A stretch of DNA of 64,000 nt from Thermomonospora echinospora (GTDB lineage Bacteria; Actinomycetota; Actinomycetes; Streptosporangiales; Streptosporangiaceae), in the NCBI RefSeq assembly GCF_900108175.1, contig NZ_FNVO01000001.1, positions 223,662 through 287,661 on the forward strand, written 5' to 3'. Every line of letters starts with the position of its first letter. Within the stretch, counting starts at the first letter, position 1. Below, piece after piece: positions 16,099 to 25,268 of the stretch. The notes under the pieces are model-generated. The model was not told where the DNA came from. It did no database searches and saw nothing but the letters and a program-made list of their open reading frames with translations. A program made the translations under genes and the position numbers.

Positions 16099-17310
16099 GT
16101 GATAGGCACCGGCACCTCGGCCGACATCGCCGAGCGCGCGGCCCGGCGGTTCGACAAGGCCCGCCGGCTCACCGAGGGCACCTTCCTGGTGGCGGGCGGG
16201 GGCATCGGGATGGGCCTCGGCCTGAGCCTCAGCGACCTGTACGCCGACGGTGAGATCGGACTGCCGCTGGCGCTGCTGCTGGTGGCCGGTCTGATGGCCT
16301 TCACGGTGATGTACATGCGGCTGGTGCGGGCCGGGATGCAGGGCCGGGCCCCGGTCGGAGAGCTCGTGCTCAGCGCCGTGCTGGCGGCCGCGCTGAGCGC
16401 CGTGGTCGGCAAGCACCCGCTGTGGGTCCTGCTCGGCCCGTTCTGGGCGTCGGTGGCGGCGCTGTGCCTGCCCGGCCTGCGCCGCATCGCCGCCATCTGC
16501 GCCGGTACCGGTGCCGTGCTGGCCTCCTACACGGTGGTGGCCGCCGGTGACAGGGCCCACTGGTACATGTGGCCGACGATGTTCGTCCTGCTCAGCCTGG
16601 TGTCCGGAGTGATGGTGGCGGCCAACATGGCGCAGAAGTGGCTGTGGGACGTGATGCAGGAGGCGCACGCCGCCCGCGAGGCCCAGGCCCGGCTGGCCGT
16701 CACCGAGGAACGGCTGCGGTTCGCTCGCGACCTGCACGACCTGCTCGGCCACAACCTGTCGCTGATCGCCGTCAAGAGCGAGCTGGCCATCCGGATGACC
16801 CCGACCGATCCCGACCGCGCCCGGGCGGAGATGGCCGACGTGCGGCAGGCCGCCCGGGACGCGCTGCGCGAGGTCCGTGCGGCGGTGCGCGGCTACCGGG
16901 TGGTCGAGTTGGACGCCGAGCTGGCCAGCATCCGCGCCGTGCTGGAGGCCGCCGGGGTGCGCTGCACCGTGCCGCAGGACCCGGGCGGGCTGCCCCCCGA
17001 GATCGGCGGGGTGCTCGCCTGGGTGGTCCGGGAGGGCGCCACCAACGTCCTCAAGCACAGCGACGCGCGGCGCTGCGACATCACGCTCGCCCGCTACGAC
17101 GGATCGGTGGTGCTGGAGATGGTCAACGACGGCGCCCGCCCGGCCGCCGCCGGCCACGGCACCGGGTTGACCGGGCTGACCGAGCGGCTGGCCGCCGTCG
17201 GGGGCGGCCTGACCGCCGAGCACACCGGCCACGGCCGCTTCCTGCTGCGCGCCGCCGTCCCGCTGCCGGAGCCGGTGTCCGGTGGCGAGCCGCTGCGGAG
17301 CGTGGCGTGA
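16099..17310 (+). CDS. Sensor histidine kinase, NarL/DesK type (HisKA_3)
   Basis: A 403-residue membrane sensor. The N-terminal half (about 27-175) has several hydrophobic segments and almost no extracytoplasmic loop, as in DesK-like kinases that sense within the membrane. The dimerisation motif RFARDLHDLLGHNLSLIAVK places the phosphorylated His at about 213. The ATPase domain has the N-box-like WVVREGATNVLKHS and a G-box near GTGLTGLTERL. GTG 16099 follows AGGAGG; the longer upstream frame lacks a better start. It is followed by its response regulator with a 4-bp GTGA overlap and preceded by an ABC exporter, its likely target. Confidence 0.9.
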   Translation: MIGTGTSADIAERAARRFDKARRLTEGTFLVAGGGIGMGLGLSLSDLYADGEIGLPLALLLVAGLMAFTVMYMRLVRAGMQGRAPVGELVLSAVLAAALSAVVGKHPLWVLLGPFWASVAALCLPGLRRIAAICAGTGAVLASYTVVAAGDRAHWYMWPTMFVLLSLVSGVMVAANMAQKWLWDVMQEAHAAREAQARLAVTEERLRFARDLHDLLGHNLSLIAVKSELAIRMTPTDPDRARAEMADVRQAARDALREVRAAVRGYRVVELDAELASIRAVLEAAGVRCTVPQDPGGLPPEIGGVLAWVVREGATNVLKHSDARRCDITLARYDGSVVLEMVNDGARPAAAGHGTGLTGLTERLAAVGGGLTAEHTGHGRFLLRAAVPLPEPVSGGEPLRSVA

Positions 17311-17912
17311 TCCGGATCCTGCTGGCCGACGACGAGCACCTGATCCGCGGTGCCGTCGCCGCCCTGCTCGGCCTGCAGCCCGACCTTGCGGTGGTCGCCG
17401 AGGTCGGCCGCGGCGACCAGGTCCTGGACGCCGTGCGCGAGCACGACCCGGACGTGGCCGTGCTGGACATCGACATGCCCGGCGCCGACGGCCTGACCGT
17501 CGCCGAGCGGCTGCGCGAGAGCGGCGCCCGCTGCGCGGTGTGCATCCTGACCAGCCTGGGCCGCCCCGGCTACCTGCGCCGGGCGATGGCCGCCGGGGTG
17601 CGCGGCTTCGTCGCCAAGGACGCTCCGGCCGAGGACCTGGCCGCGGCCGTCCGCAAGGTCCACGCCGGCGGCCGCTACCTGGACGCCGAACTGGCCGCCA
17701 CCGCCATGGCCGCCGGCGACAACCCCCTCACCGACCGGGAACGCGAGATCCTCCGCCTGGTCGGCCGGGGCTTGGAGGCCGCCGGCATCGCCGAGTCCCT
17801 GAACCTGTCGCAGGGCACCGTCCGCAACTACCTGTCCAGCGCGATGACCAAGCTCGGCGCTGCCAACCGCCTGTCGGCCGTCCGCACCGCCGACGAGATG
17901 GGCTGGATCTGA
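17307..17912 (+). CDS. Response regulator, NarL/LuxR family
   Basis: A 201-residue regulator: receiver domain at 1-120 with acidic pair D8-D9, phosphoacceptor D54 in VLDIDMP and conserved Lys near 105 (VAKDAP), then a LuxR-type helix-turn-helix (LTDREREILRLVGRGLEAAGIAE onward). It overlaps the kinase stop by 4 bp and should be phosphorylated by it. The likely targets are the ABC operon in front (the TGACAGC array) and possibly the region just behind its own stop, where a repeat structure sits before the metalloprotease gene. The targets are inferred. Confidence 0.9.
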   Translation: MIRILLADDEHLIRGAVAALLGLQPDLAVVAEVGRGDQVLDAVREHDPDVAVLDIDMPGADGLTVAERLRESGARCAVCILTSLGRPGYLRRAMAAGVRGFVAKDAPAEDLAAAVRKVHAGGRYLDAELAATAMAAGDNPLTDREREILRLVGRGLEAAGIAESLNLSQGTVRNYLSSAMTKLGAANRLSAVRTADEMGWI

Positions 17913-17919
17913 CATCTGC

Positions 17920-17959
17920 CATATGACAAGTGGGTTTTACGGCATATGACGCCACTTGT
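17920..17959. promoter_or_regulatory. Repeat cluster between response regulator and metalloprotease
   Basis: CATATGAC occurs twice in direct orientation (17920-17927 and 17943-17950). ACAAGTGG (17926-17933) and CCACTTGT (17952-17959) form an 8-bp inverted repeat across an 18-base spacer. The segment is AT-richer than its surroundings. It could be a regulator site for the metalloprotease gene at 18068 or a terminator stem for the operon in front. No U-tract follows. Confidence 0.5.
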
Positions 17960-18067
17960 TGCGGCGTGATCGGCGAACGTACGCTCAGGCCGATCTGACC
18001 CGGGTCATGCAGCACCGTCCTATCCAGCCAGGCCCCACCCCAGGCCCAGACAGGAAGGCCCCCCGCC

Positions 18068-18667
18068 ATGCTGCACCGCAGGCCGTCCGCCATGCCGTCC
18101 CGCACGGCCGCCCGCATCCTGGTCGGAGCCGGCGCGCTCGCGCTCTCGACGTCCCTCGCCCCGGCCGCCCACGCCGCCCCGGCCGCGCCCCAGCGCCTCC
18201 TCGCCACCACCACCCTCTACTACGACGACTCCCAGGCGGCGGAGTTCAAGAGCGCCGTGGCTGCCGGAGCCGCCGCCTGGAACTCCAGCGTCCAGAACGT
18301 CCGCCTGGTCAAGGCCCCCGCCGGGCGGCGCGCCGAGATCCGGGTCATCGCCGACAACGGCTGGCCGCGCGCCACCCTCGGCCCGGTCCGCCCCGGCGGC
18401 CAGGTCACCGTGTGGTTCGGCCGTCAGGCCGTCGCCGAGGGCTACAACACGACCCGGATCGCCTCCCACGAGATGGGCCACAGCCTCGGCCTGCCCGACC
18501 GCAAGCCCGGTCCGTGCTCGTCGCTGATGTCCGGCTCCACCGGCGGCGTGTCCTGCACCAACGCCCTGCCCAACGCCTCGGAACGGGCCGCCGTGGAGAG
18601 CAACTACGCCTCGGCGGCCGTCGCCGCCCCGGCCGGCGCCGGCCGGATCCTTGTCGACGCGCCCTGA
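18068..18667 (+). CDS. Secreted snapalysin-type metalloprotease (M7-like)
   Basis: A 199-residue extracellular protease. The signal peptide has a basic start (MLHRR), a hydrophobic core about 14-30 and an AHA-like cleavage site near 35-37. The zinc motif HEMGHSLGLPD lies at 134-144; the HExxHxxGxxD form with a third Asp ligand is the mark of snapalysin (small neutral protease). Two later Cys, in PGPCSS and GVSCTN, may form a disulfide. In Streptomyces the snpA gene is usually beside a divergent LysR regulator; none is present here. A second in-frame ATG (18092) is an alternative start. A strong terminator hairpin follows. Confidence 0.88.
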   Translation: MLHRRPSAMPSRTAARILVGAGALALSTSLAPAAHAAPAAPQRLLATTTLYYDDSQAAEFKSAVAAGAAAWNSSVQNVRLVKAPAGRRAEIRVIADNGWPRATLGPVRPGGQVTVWFGRQAVAEGYNTTRIASHEMGHSLGLPDRKPGPCSSLMSGSTGGVSCTNALPNASERAAVESNYASAAVAAPAGAGRILVDAP

Positions 18668-18680
18668 CGCGCCCTGACAC

Positions 18681-18725
18681 GCTGGTGTCCGTCGTCCCCG
18701 CGCCACGGGGACGACGGACACCAGC
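18681..18725. terminator. Perfect 20-bp stem-loop terminator
   Basis: Bases 18681-18700 and 18706-18725 are perfect reverse complements (20 bp) around a 5-base loop CGCCA. It begins 14 bp after the metalloprotease stop and ends 19 bp before the aminotransferase start. The stem is unusually long and perfect, consistent with a strong terminator without a U-tract. Confidence 0.8.
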
Positions 18726-18743
18726 GGCCTTAGGCTGGCGGGC

Positions 18744-19907
18744 GTGAGCGATCCTCTCGTGTCCCGTATGCAGGGCTTCGGTACCACGATCTTCGCGGAG
18801 ATGACCGCCCTGGCGGTGCGCACCGGTGCCATCAACCTCGGCCAGGGCTTCCCCGACAGCCCCGGGCCGGAGGCGATGCTGGAACGGGCGGTGGCGGCCA
18901 TCCGCGCCGGCGACAACCAGTACCCGCCCGGGCCCGGCGTCCCCGAGCTGCGGGAGGCGGTCGCGCGGCAGCGGGTCGAACGGTACGGGCTCGGCTACGA
19001 CCCCGACGGCGAGGTGTTGGTCACCGTCGGGGCGACCGAGGCGATCGCCGCCGCGATCCTGGCGCTGGCCGGGCCCGGCGACGAGGTCGTGGTGTTCGAG
19101 CCGTATTACGACTCGTACGCAGCGATGATCGCGCTGGCCGGGGCGGTGCGGCGGCCCGTCACGCTGCGCCCCGAGGGTGGCCGGTTCACCTTCGACCCCG
19201 GCGAGCTGCGCGCCGCCGTCGGCCCCCGTACCCGGCTGATCCTGGTGAACTCGCCGCACAACCCGGTGGGCACCGTCTTCACCCGGGCGGAGCTGGAGGT
19301 CATCGCCGACGTCTGCCGCGAGCACGACCTGACCGCCGTCACCGACGAGGTGTACGAGTACCTGACGTTCGACGGCGCCGGGCACGTGCCGCTGGCGTCG
19401 CTGGAGGGCATGCGGGAACGGACGGTGGCGATCTCGTCGGCGGGCAAGACGTTCTCGGCCACCGGCTGGAAGGTCGGCTGGATCACCGCGCCCGCCCCGT
19501 ACGTGCGGGCCGTGCAGACCGTCAAGCAGTTCCTCACCTACACCGCGTCGGCGCCGTATCAGCGGGCGGTCGCCTACGCCCTCGGCCACGAGCTGGGCTG
19601 GGTGCAGGGCCTGCGCAAGTCGCTGGAGGCCAAGCGGGACCGGCTAGTCGCCGGGCTGGAGGCGGCCGGGTTCACTGCCTACCGGCCGCAGGGCACCTAT
19701 TTCGTGCAGGCCGACATCCGGCCGCTCGGCTTCACCGACGGCATGGAGCTGGCCCGGGCGCTGCCGGAGCGGGCCGGGGTGGTGGCTGTGCCCAGCCAGG
19801 TGTTCTACGACCACGCGGCGGCCGGGGCGCACTTCCTGCGGTTCGCGTTCTGCAAGCGGGACCACGTCATCGACGAGGCGGTCGAGCGCCTGGCCGAGCT
19901 GCGCTGA
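18744..19907 (+). CDS. PLP-dependent aminotransferase class I/II (DapC/kynurenine aminotransferase-like)
   Basis: A 387-residue fold-type I aminotransferase. The N-terminus SRMQGFGTTIFAEMTALAV and NLGQGFPDSPGP matches the actinobacterial group annotated as N-succinyldiaminopimelate aminotransferase (DapC) or as methionine/kynurenine aminotransferases. PLP lysine is K235 in SSAGKTFSATGWK; VNSPHNPVGTVF and the final RFAFCKRD (substrate-carboxylate Arg) are present. If DapC, it would work in lysine and diaminopimelate synthesis; the sequence does not decide between these roles. It starts with GTG 18744 right behind the hairpin and appears to be monocistronic. Confidence 0.85.
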   Translation: MSDPLVSRMQGFGTTIFAEMTALAVRTGAINLGQGFPDSPGPEAMLERAVAAIRAGDNQYPPGPGVPELREAVARQRVERYGLGYDPDGEVLVTVGATEAIAAAILALAGPGDEVVVFEPYYDSYAAMIALAGAVRRPVTLRPEGGRFTFDPGELRAAVGPRTRLILVNSPHNPVGTVFTRAELEVIADVCREHDLTAVTDEVYEYLTFDGAGHVPLASLEGMRERTVAISSAGKTFSATGWKVGWITAPAPYVRAVQTVKQFLTYTASAPYQRAVAYALGHELGWVQGLRKSLEAKRDRLVAGLEAAGFTAYRPQGTYFVQADIRPLGFTDGMELARALPERAGVVAVPSQVFYDHAAAGAHFLRFAFCKRDHVIDEAVERLAELR

Positions 19908-20154
19908 GCACCGGCGTGCAGGCACCGGCTGCGGGCACGGGCGGGTGAGCACGGGCGGCGCCCCAGGCGCAAACTGCCGAAAGAGCGGCGCTCCTTAGGC
20001 GGATTTCGCCCATGAGGGCACCACCCGGCGGAAGTTAGTTTCGCCTGGTGAGGACCCCTGGATGCCGGCGGGCGAGCGGTGATCACCGCGCTGGGCGGCA
20101 GCGCCGGCGCGGCTCGCGGCAGGGCCGGGACGATCTTCGAGGAGGAGTGAGCCA
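19908..20154. other. Intergenic region before the ring-opening amidohydrolase
   Basis: A 247-bp gap without a convincing gene. It includes a GAGGAGTGAGCC ribosome site close to GTG 20155 and an AT-richer patch around 20030-20045 (GAAGTTAGTTTCG) that could be part of a promoter. I see no repeat or RNA I can name. Confidence 0.4.
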
Positions 20155-21261
20155 GTGCCCGATCCGATCGAAGTGCGCAAGGTGCCCATCGAGAGCGTGA
20201 CCGACGCCTCCGGGCTGGCCCGGCTGATCGACGACGGCGTGATCGAGGCCGACCGGGTGCTGGCCGTCGTCGGCAAGACCGAGGGCAACGGGGGCGTCAA
20301 CGACTACACCCGGATCCTGGCCGACCGGGCCTTCCGCGAGGTACTGCTGGCCAAGGGCACCCGTACGGCCGAAGAGGTCGCCGAGGTGCCGCTGGTGTGG
20401 TCCGGCGGCACCGACGGGGTGCTCAGCCCGCACGCCACGATCTTCGCCTCCGTGGACCCGGCCACGGTCCCGACCACCGACGAGCCGCGGGTGTCGGTGG
20501 GCGTGGCGATGAGCGAGGTGATCCGGCCCGAGGACATCGGCCGCCCCGCCATGGTGGAGAAGGTGGCCGCCGGGGTCGGCGCGGCCATGAAGATCGCCGG
20601 CATCGAGGACGCCGCCGACGTCCACTACGTGCAGACCAAGACCCCGCTGCTCACCCTGGACACCATCAACGAGGCCAAGGGCCGCGGCCGGGACGTCGTC
20701 ACCGAGGACACCCTCAAGTCCATGGACATCTCCAACTCCACCACCGCGCTCGGCATCGCCGTGGCGCTGGGCGAGATCGAGATGCCGGACGCCGGGCGGA
20801 TCCACCGCGACCTGTCGCTGTACTCCTCGGTGGCCTCCTGCTCGTCCGGGGTGGAGCTGGACCGCGCCCAGATCGTCGTGGTCGGCAACGTGCGCGGCAT
20901 CGGCGGCCGCTACCGCATCGGGCACTCGGTGATGAGGGACGCCCTGGACGCCGACGGCATCTGGGCGGCGATCCGCTCGGCCGGCCTGGACCTGCCCGAC
21001 CGGCCGCACCCCGACGACCTGGACGGGCGGCTGGTCAACGTGTTCGTCAAGTGCGAGGCCGACCCCAGCGGCTCGGTGCGCGGCCGGCGCAACATCATGC
21101 TGGACGACTCCGACGTCCACTGGCACCGCCAGATCAAGGCGTGCGTGGGCGGCGTGGCGGCCAGCGTCACCGCGGACCCGGCCGTGTTCGTCTCGGTCGC
21201 CGCCGTCCACCAGGGCCCGTCCGGGGGCGGCACCGTGGCCGCCATCGCCGACCTCGGTTGA
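20155..21261 (+). CDS. Ring-opening amidohydrolase, cyanuric acid hydrolase/barbiturase family
   Basis: A 368-residue member of the AtzD/TrzD/barbiturase family, which opens cyanuric acid or barbituric acid rings. The family fold has three related domains, each giving a Ser-Lys pair. Visible here are K41 in VVGKTEGNG with S83 in [16 protein letters not shown]; the Lys in VQTKTPLL with ASCSSGVEL; and a final [10 protein letters not shown]. The choice between cyanuric acid (triazine breakdown) and barbiturate (pyrimidine breakdown) cannot be made by eye. It lies 10 kb from hyuA/hyuB, another cyclic-amide hydrolase pair. GTG 20155 follows GGAGGAG; a terminator follows the stop. Confidence 0.88.
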   Translation: MPDPIEVRKVPIESVTDASGLARLIDDGVIEADRVLAVVGKTEGNGGVNDYTRILADRAFREVLLAKGTRTAEEVAEVPLVWSGGTDGVLSPHATIFASVDPATVPTTDEPRVSVGVAMSEVIRPEDIGRPAMVEKVAAGVGAAMKIAGIEDAADVHYVQTKTPLLTLDTINEAKGRGRDVVTEDTLKSMDISNSTTALGIAVALGEIEMPDAGRIHRDLSLYSSVASCSSGVELDRAQIVVVGNVRGIGGRYRIGHSVMRDALDADGIWAAIRSAGLDLPDRPHPDDLDGRLVNVFVKCEADPSGSVRGRRNIMLDDSDVHWHRQIKACVGGVAASVTADPAVFVSVAAVHQGPSGGGTVAAIADLG

Positions 21262-21293
21262 GCCCCGTTCCCCCGGGAACGGCTGCCGAAGCA

Positions 21294-21332
21294 GGGCCGG
21301 GCGACCCCCGCTGTGCTGGGGTCGCCCGGCCC
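21294..21332. terminator. Perfect 15-bp stem-loop terminator
   Basis: Bases 21294-21308 and 21318-21332 are perfect reverse complements around a 9-base loop. The hairpin starts 33 bp after the stop of the ring-opening amidohydrolase and is well placed to end its transcript. Confidence 0.8.
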
Positions 21333-21430
21333 GTTCCTCCCCGGGAGTGGGGAGGGAGGGGCCGTTACCAGACGGAGAGTGTGAGGGCAACGACCCTCCG
21401 TGGTCAGCAATCCCGTATACGCTCTCAGAC

Positions 21431-22135
21431 GTGGCCGGACCGTCCCTGATCCAACCTCAGTTCCCCAACGACGACGGCAGCGCCGACCCCGCGCTGCGGG
21501 ATGCGCTCGCCGGATACGCCGCCGGGCGGCTGGGCGAGCACGCCGTGCTGGAGCGGCTCTCCGGCGTCCGCCTGCTGATCCCGGTGGTCGCCATCCTCAC
21601 CGAGGAGGAGCAGGTCGCCCCCGGCGAGCTGCGCCGCGAGAAGCATAGCGAGATGGCCACGCCCACCCTCATCGGCGAGGACGGGCGGCGCGGCTTCCTG
21701 GGCTTCACCTCGATGGAGGCCATGCGGCGGTGGCGCTCCGACGCCCGCCCGGTGCCCGCGCTCACCCGGGACGCGTGCCGGTCCGCCCTGGACCAGGGCG
21801 CGCACGCCCTGGTCGTCGACGTGGCCGGGCCGGTGCCGTTCGCGGTGGACGGGCTGCGGCTGCACCTGCTGGCCGAGGGCCGGCCCGTCCCGCCGCCGCA
21901 CGAGGACCCCGAGGTGCTGGCCGCCGTCGACGCCGCGTTCGGCGGCGAGCCGGGGATCCGCGGAGTGCGGGTCGGCCGGGGCGAGTCCGCCGAGCTGGCC
22001 GTCCGCTGCGCGATCGCGCCCGGCCACGACGAGCGGGCCGTCATCGGGCGGGCCAGTGACCGGCTCGCCGAGCTGCTGCGCGGCCGGATCGTCGGCGGGG
22101 TCGAGCTGATCGTCAGCCGCGGTGCGCTCGGGTGA
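21431..22135 (+). CDS. SseB-family protein of unknown function
   Basis: A 234-residue soluble protein. The N-terminal 130 residues resemble the SseB N-terminal domain family (VRLLIPVVAILTEEE, GFTSMEAMRRWRSDARPVPAL). The C-terminal 60 residues form a separate small domain ending in RIVGGVELIVSRGALG. Several actinobacterial proteins have this layout; their function is not known. I chose GTG 21431 because the homologous region starts there and the upstream frame is promoter DNA. The prepilin peptidase starts 10 bp after the stop, so the two are probably co-transcribed. Confidence 0.7.
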   Translation: MAGPSLIQPQFPNDDGSADPALRDALAGYAAGRLGEHAVLERLSGVRLLIPVVAILTEEEQVAPGELRREKHSEMATPTLIGEDGRRGFLGFTSMEAMRRWRSDARPVPALTRDACRSALDQGAHALVVDVAGPVPFAVDGLRLHLLAEGRPVPPPHEDPEVLAAVDAAFGGEPGIRGVRVGRGESAELAVRCAIAPGHDERAVIGRASDRLAELLRGRIVGGVELIVSRGALG

Positions 22136-22144
22136 GGTGACGGT

Positions 22145-22756
22145 ATGGACGCCGCCCCTGGCCCGGGGGCGCAGGCGCCCGGCGGCCGGGAGCGGTTCGC
22201 GCCGGTCGCCCGCCGCCCGGCCCTGACCGCCGCGCTGGCCGTGGCGGTCGTGACCCTGCTGGGCTGGCGGTTCGGGCCGCGTCCGGAGCTGGCGGCGTTC
22301 GTCTATTTCGGCGTTGTGGCCGTCCTGCTGGCGGTCATCGACGCGGCGATCAAACGGCTGCCCGACCCGCTGACGCTGCCGTCCTACCCCGTGGGCGCCG
22401 CGCTGCTCGGCGCGGCCGCGCCGTTCACCGAGGACGGCGGCGCCCGCTACCTGCACGCCCTCATCGGCATGGCGGCCCTGTGGCTGCTGTACGCGGTGCA
22501 GTGGTTCCTCGTCCCCGGCCAGCTCGGTTTCGGTGACGTCAAGCTGGCCGGGGTCCTGGGCCTGTACCTGGGCTGGCTCGGCCCCGCCGCCGCCGTCGCC
22601 GGCGTCCTGGCCATCCACGTGAGCAGCGCCCTGTACGCGCTGGCGCTGCTGCTCACCGGCCGCGCCGGGCCGCGCACCCAGATCCCCTTCGGCCCGTTCA
22701 TGATCGCCGGCACCCTGTTCGCCGTGACGCTGTACGCCCCCGGCTGGAACGGCTGA
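22145..22756 (+). CDS. Prepilin peptidase (A24 type IV leader peptidase)
   Basis: A 203-residue membrane aspartyl protease that cleaves the leader of type IV pilin-like proteins at the inner face of the membrane. The two catalytic Asp are visible: D66 in AVIDAAIKRLPDPLT and D131 in the GxGD motif LGFGDVKLAG. About six membrane helices flank them. The N-methyltransferase/Cys domain of Gram-negative PilD is absent, as usual for actinobacteria. A final IPFGPFM motif matches the family. Its pilin substrates are not in this window. It lies upstream of aroC, separated by an opposing esterase gene. Confidence 0.88.
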   Translation: MDAAPGPGAQAPGGRERFAPVARRPALTAALAVAVVTLLGWRFGPRPELAAFVYFGVVAVLLAVIDAAIKRLPDPLTLPSYPVGAALLGAAAPFTEDGGARYLHALIGMAALWLLYAVQWFLVPGQLGFGDVKLAGVLGLYLGWLGPAAAVAGVLAIHVSSALYALALLLTGRAGPRTQIPFGPFMIAGTLFAVTLYAPGWNG

Positions 22757-22860
22757 CCCCGACGCCCACCGGCGGAGGCCTGCGCGCACTGCCGGAGCGG
22801 GCCGCCCGCCGGCGCACCCGCCCGGCCTGCCAGGCCCGCCGTCCGGTGGGCCGACCCGGC

Positions 22861-23913
22861 TCAGTGCGGCCGGGCACCCTCCTCGGGCGGGGCGATGCGG
22901 TGGCAGAGCCAGGCCAGGGCCTGCGGGTAGCGGTAGTCGATCATCCCGTGGCCGGCGTCGAACAGCTCGAAGTGGATCACCTCGTCCGGTACGCCCGCGT
23001 CCGCGAGGGCCTGCCGGAACGCCTGGGCGCCCACGTCCAGGTACCACTCGTCGCGGGTGCCGCCGTCGATCCACACCGCGCGCAGCGACCGGACGGCCTC
23101 GGCGTGGCGCGGGACCATCCGCACCGGGTCCAGGTCCAGCCAGCGCTGCCAGACCTCCTGGCGCAGCACGCCGGTGCGCGGGTCGAACGGCAGCTCGGGA
23201 GTGCCGTCGTCGCGGGCCGAGAAGCAGGCCGACACGCCCAGCAGCATCAGCAGGTCCTGGTCCTCCTGCCTGGTGAAGGCGGTGCGCCCGCGGAAGTCGT
23301 CCCACCAGCGGAAGATGTCGCCGTCGTAGCCGCGCAGGTGCCGTACCGCCTTGGGGAACTCGGGGATGTAGCCGTACTCGTACAGCGCGTCCCCCGCATG
23401 GGTGGCCAGCGCGCCGAACAGGTCCGGCCGCAGCATCGGCGTGATCATCGCGCCGAACCCGCCGCTGGACTTGCCGCTGATGGCCCGGTGGTCGCGGTCG
23501 GCCAGCGTCCGGTAGTGCGCGTCCACCCACGGCACGAGCTCCTCGCACAGGTAGGAGTGGTAGCGCCCGGTGCCCGGGGAGTCGACGAACTGGCTGCCTC
23601 CGTAGGCGGTCCAGGCGTCCACGTACACCACGATGGCCGGGGGAGCCTGCCCCTCGGCGAACACCGCGTCGGCCGTCTCGGGGAACGGGCGCCGGAACGC
23701 CGTCCGGTTCGACCACATCTCGATGTGCCCGGTGTAGCCCTGGATCACGTAGATGCTGGGATACCGGCGGTCCGGCTCGTCCTCATACCCCGGCGGGACG
23801 TACACCCACAGTGGGCGCTCGTGCGGATCGCCCAGCGGGTTGCCGCGCAGCAGCTCGCTGGTGAACACGTGCCGGTCGAGGCGGCCGGACAGGTCGGCGG
23901 ACCAGGGCAGCAT
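22861..23913 (-). CDS. Esterase family alpha/beta hydrolase (enterochelin esterase/Esterase D-like)
   Basis: A 350-residue serine hydrolase without a clear signal peptide. The nucleophile elbow is [10 protein letters not shown] (GxSxG type), near residue 193 on a rough count. Near the start, LWVYVPPGY...[13 protein letters not shown] is typical of the putative esterase family that includes enterochelin esterase and mycolyltransferase relatives. A C-terminal [11 protein letters not shown] supplies the His. ATG 23913 follows GGGAGGG; the TTG one codon earlier is less likely. The substrate is unknown. It converges on the prepilin peptidase gene and diverges from aroC. Confidence 0.83.
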   Translation of the reverse strand: MLPWSADLSGRLDRHVFTSELLRGNPLGDPHERPLWVYVPPGYEDEPDRRYPSIYVIQGYTGHIEMWSNRTAFRRPFPETADAVFAEGQAPPAIVVYVDAWTAYGGSQFVDSPGTGRYHSYLCEELVPWVDAHYRTLADRDHRAISGKSSGGFGAMITPMLRPDLFGALATHAGDALYEYGYIPEFPKAVRHLRGYDGDIFRWWDDFRGRTAFTRQEDQDLLMLLGVSACFSARDDGTPELPFDPRTGVLRQEVWQRWLDLDPVRMVPRHAEAVRSLRAVWIDGGTRDEWYLDVGAQAFRQALADAGVPDEVIHFELFDAGHGMIDYRYPQALAWLCHRIAPPEEGARPH

Positions 23914-24065
23914 CAAGCCCTCCCAATCGTCGAGATCACCTCGACGTTAACCGCTGGCGGGCGGGCCCGCGAACGGCCCGGCGAGTGCCCCGGCGGGCGA
24001 CCCGGCATGGCTCAACGGGCGGACCGGCGCACGGCCACGGGCGCGGACTCAATAGGATCGCTTGC

Positions 24066-25259
24066 ATGCTGCGCTGGTTGACTGCGGGGGAGTCCCATGG
24101 CCCGGCCCTCGTCGCGATCGTCGAGGGGCTGCCGGCAGGCGTGCGGGTGACCTCGGGCGACATCGCCGAGGCACTCCGCCGCCGCCGTCTGGGCCATGGG
24201 CGGGGCGCCCGGATGAAGTTCGAGCAGGACCAGGTCACGATCGTCGGGGGGATCCGGCACGGCCGCACCCAGGGCGGCCCGGTGGCCGTCGAGGTCGGCA
24301 ACACCGAGTGGCCCAAGTGGGAGACGGTGATGTCCGCCGACCCGGTGGATCCGCAGGTGCTGGCCGAGCAGGGCCGGGGGCCGGGAGGGAGGAACGCGCC
24401 GCTGACCCGGCCGCGCCCCGGGCACGCCGACCTGGCGGGCATGCAGAAGTACGGGTTCGGTGATGCCCGCCCCGTGCTGGAGCGGGCCAGCGCCCGCGAG
24501 ACCGCCGCACGGGTGGCGCTCGGCGAGGTCGCCAAGGCGTTCCTGCGGCAGTCGTTGGGCGTGGAGGTGCTCAGCCACGTGGTGGGCCTGGGCGAGGTGT
24601 CGGCCCCCGCCGGGCTGCAGCCGGCCCCGGCCGACCTGCCGGCCATCGACGAGGACCCGGTCCGCTGCTTCGACGCCGAGACCAGCGCCGAGATGGTGGC
24701 CCACATCGACGAGCTGCGCAAGGCCGGTGACACCATCGGCGGGGTCGTGGAGGTGCTGGCCTACGGGCTGCCGCCGGGCCTGGGCAGCCATGTGCACTGG
24801 GACCGCAGGCTCGACTCCCGGCTGGCCGGCGCGCTGATGGGCATCCAGGCCATCAAGGGCGTGGAGGTCGGCGACGGCTTCGAGACCGCCCGCCGCCCCG
24901 GCTCCAAGGCCCACGACGAGATCGAGGGCGGCGCCGGCGGCCTGCGCCGCCGCACCAACCGGGCCGGCGGCGTCGAGGGCGGCATGACCACCGGTGACGT
25001 GCTGCGGGTGCGTGCCGCGATGAAACCGATCTCCACCGTGCCGCGCGCGCTGGACACCGTGGACGTCGCCACCGGGGAGCCCGCCAAGGCCATCAACCAG
25101 CGCAGCGACGTGACCGCGGTGCCCGCCGCCGGGGTGGTCGCCGAGGCGATGGTGGCGCTGGTGCTGGCCGACGCGGTGCTGGAGAAGTTCGGCGGTGACT
25201 CGGTCGAGGAGACCGCGCGCAACGCGCAGGGCTACCTGTCCTCGCTGACCATCAAGTAG
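24066..25259 (+). CDS. aroC: Chorismate synthase
   Basis: A 397-residue enzyme that converts 5-enolpyruvylshikimate-3-phosphate to chorismate, the last shikimate step, using reduced FMN. Signatures: [15 protein letters not shown] at the start, [21 protein letters not shown] and [18 protein letters not shown] in the middle, and [15 protein letters not shown] in the last third. The inner ATG 24066 fits the family start exactly; the open frame upstream adds 27 unrelated residues. aroK follows after 9 bp and aroB overlaps aroK, forming a conserved actinobacterial aro operon. Confidence 0.97.
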   Translation: MLRWLTAGESHGPALVAIVEGLPAGVRVTSGDIAEALRRRRLGHGRGARMKFEQDQVTIVGGIRHGRTQGGPVAVEVGNTEWPKWETVMSADPVDPQVLAEQGRGPGGRNAPLTRPRPGHADLAGMQKYGFGDARPVLERASARETAARVALGEVAKAFLRQSLGVEVLSHVVGLGEVSAPAGLQPAPADLPAIDEDPVRCFDAETSAEMVAHIDELRKAGDTIGGVVEVLAYGLPPGLGSHVHWDRRLDSRLAGALMGIQAIKGVEVGDGFETARRPGSKAHDEIEGGAGGLRRRTNRAGGVEGGMTTGDVLRVRAAMKPISTVPRALDTVDVATGEPAKAINQRSDVTAVPAAGVVAEAMVALVLADAVLEKFGGDSVEETARNAQGYLSSLTIK

Positions 25260-25268
25260 GGGCACCCA

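Noticed and set aside
21425-23716. 763-codon minus-strand open frame
   Set aside because: It covers the esterase gene in a wrong frame and the SseB and prepilin peptidase genes in antisense; composition is Arg/Gly/Pro-rich.
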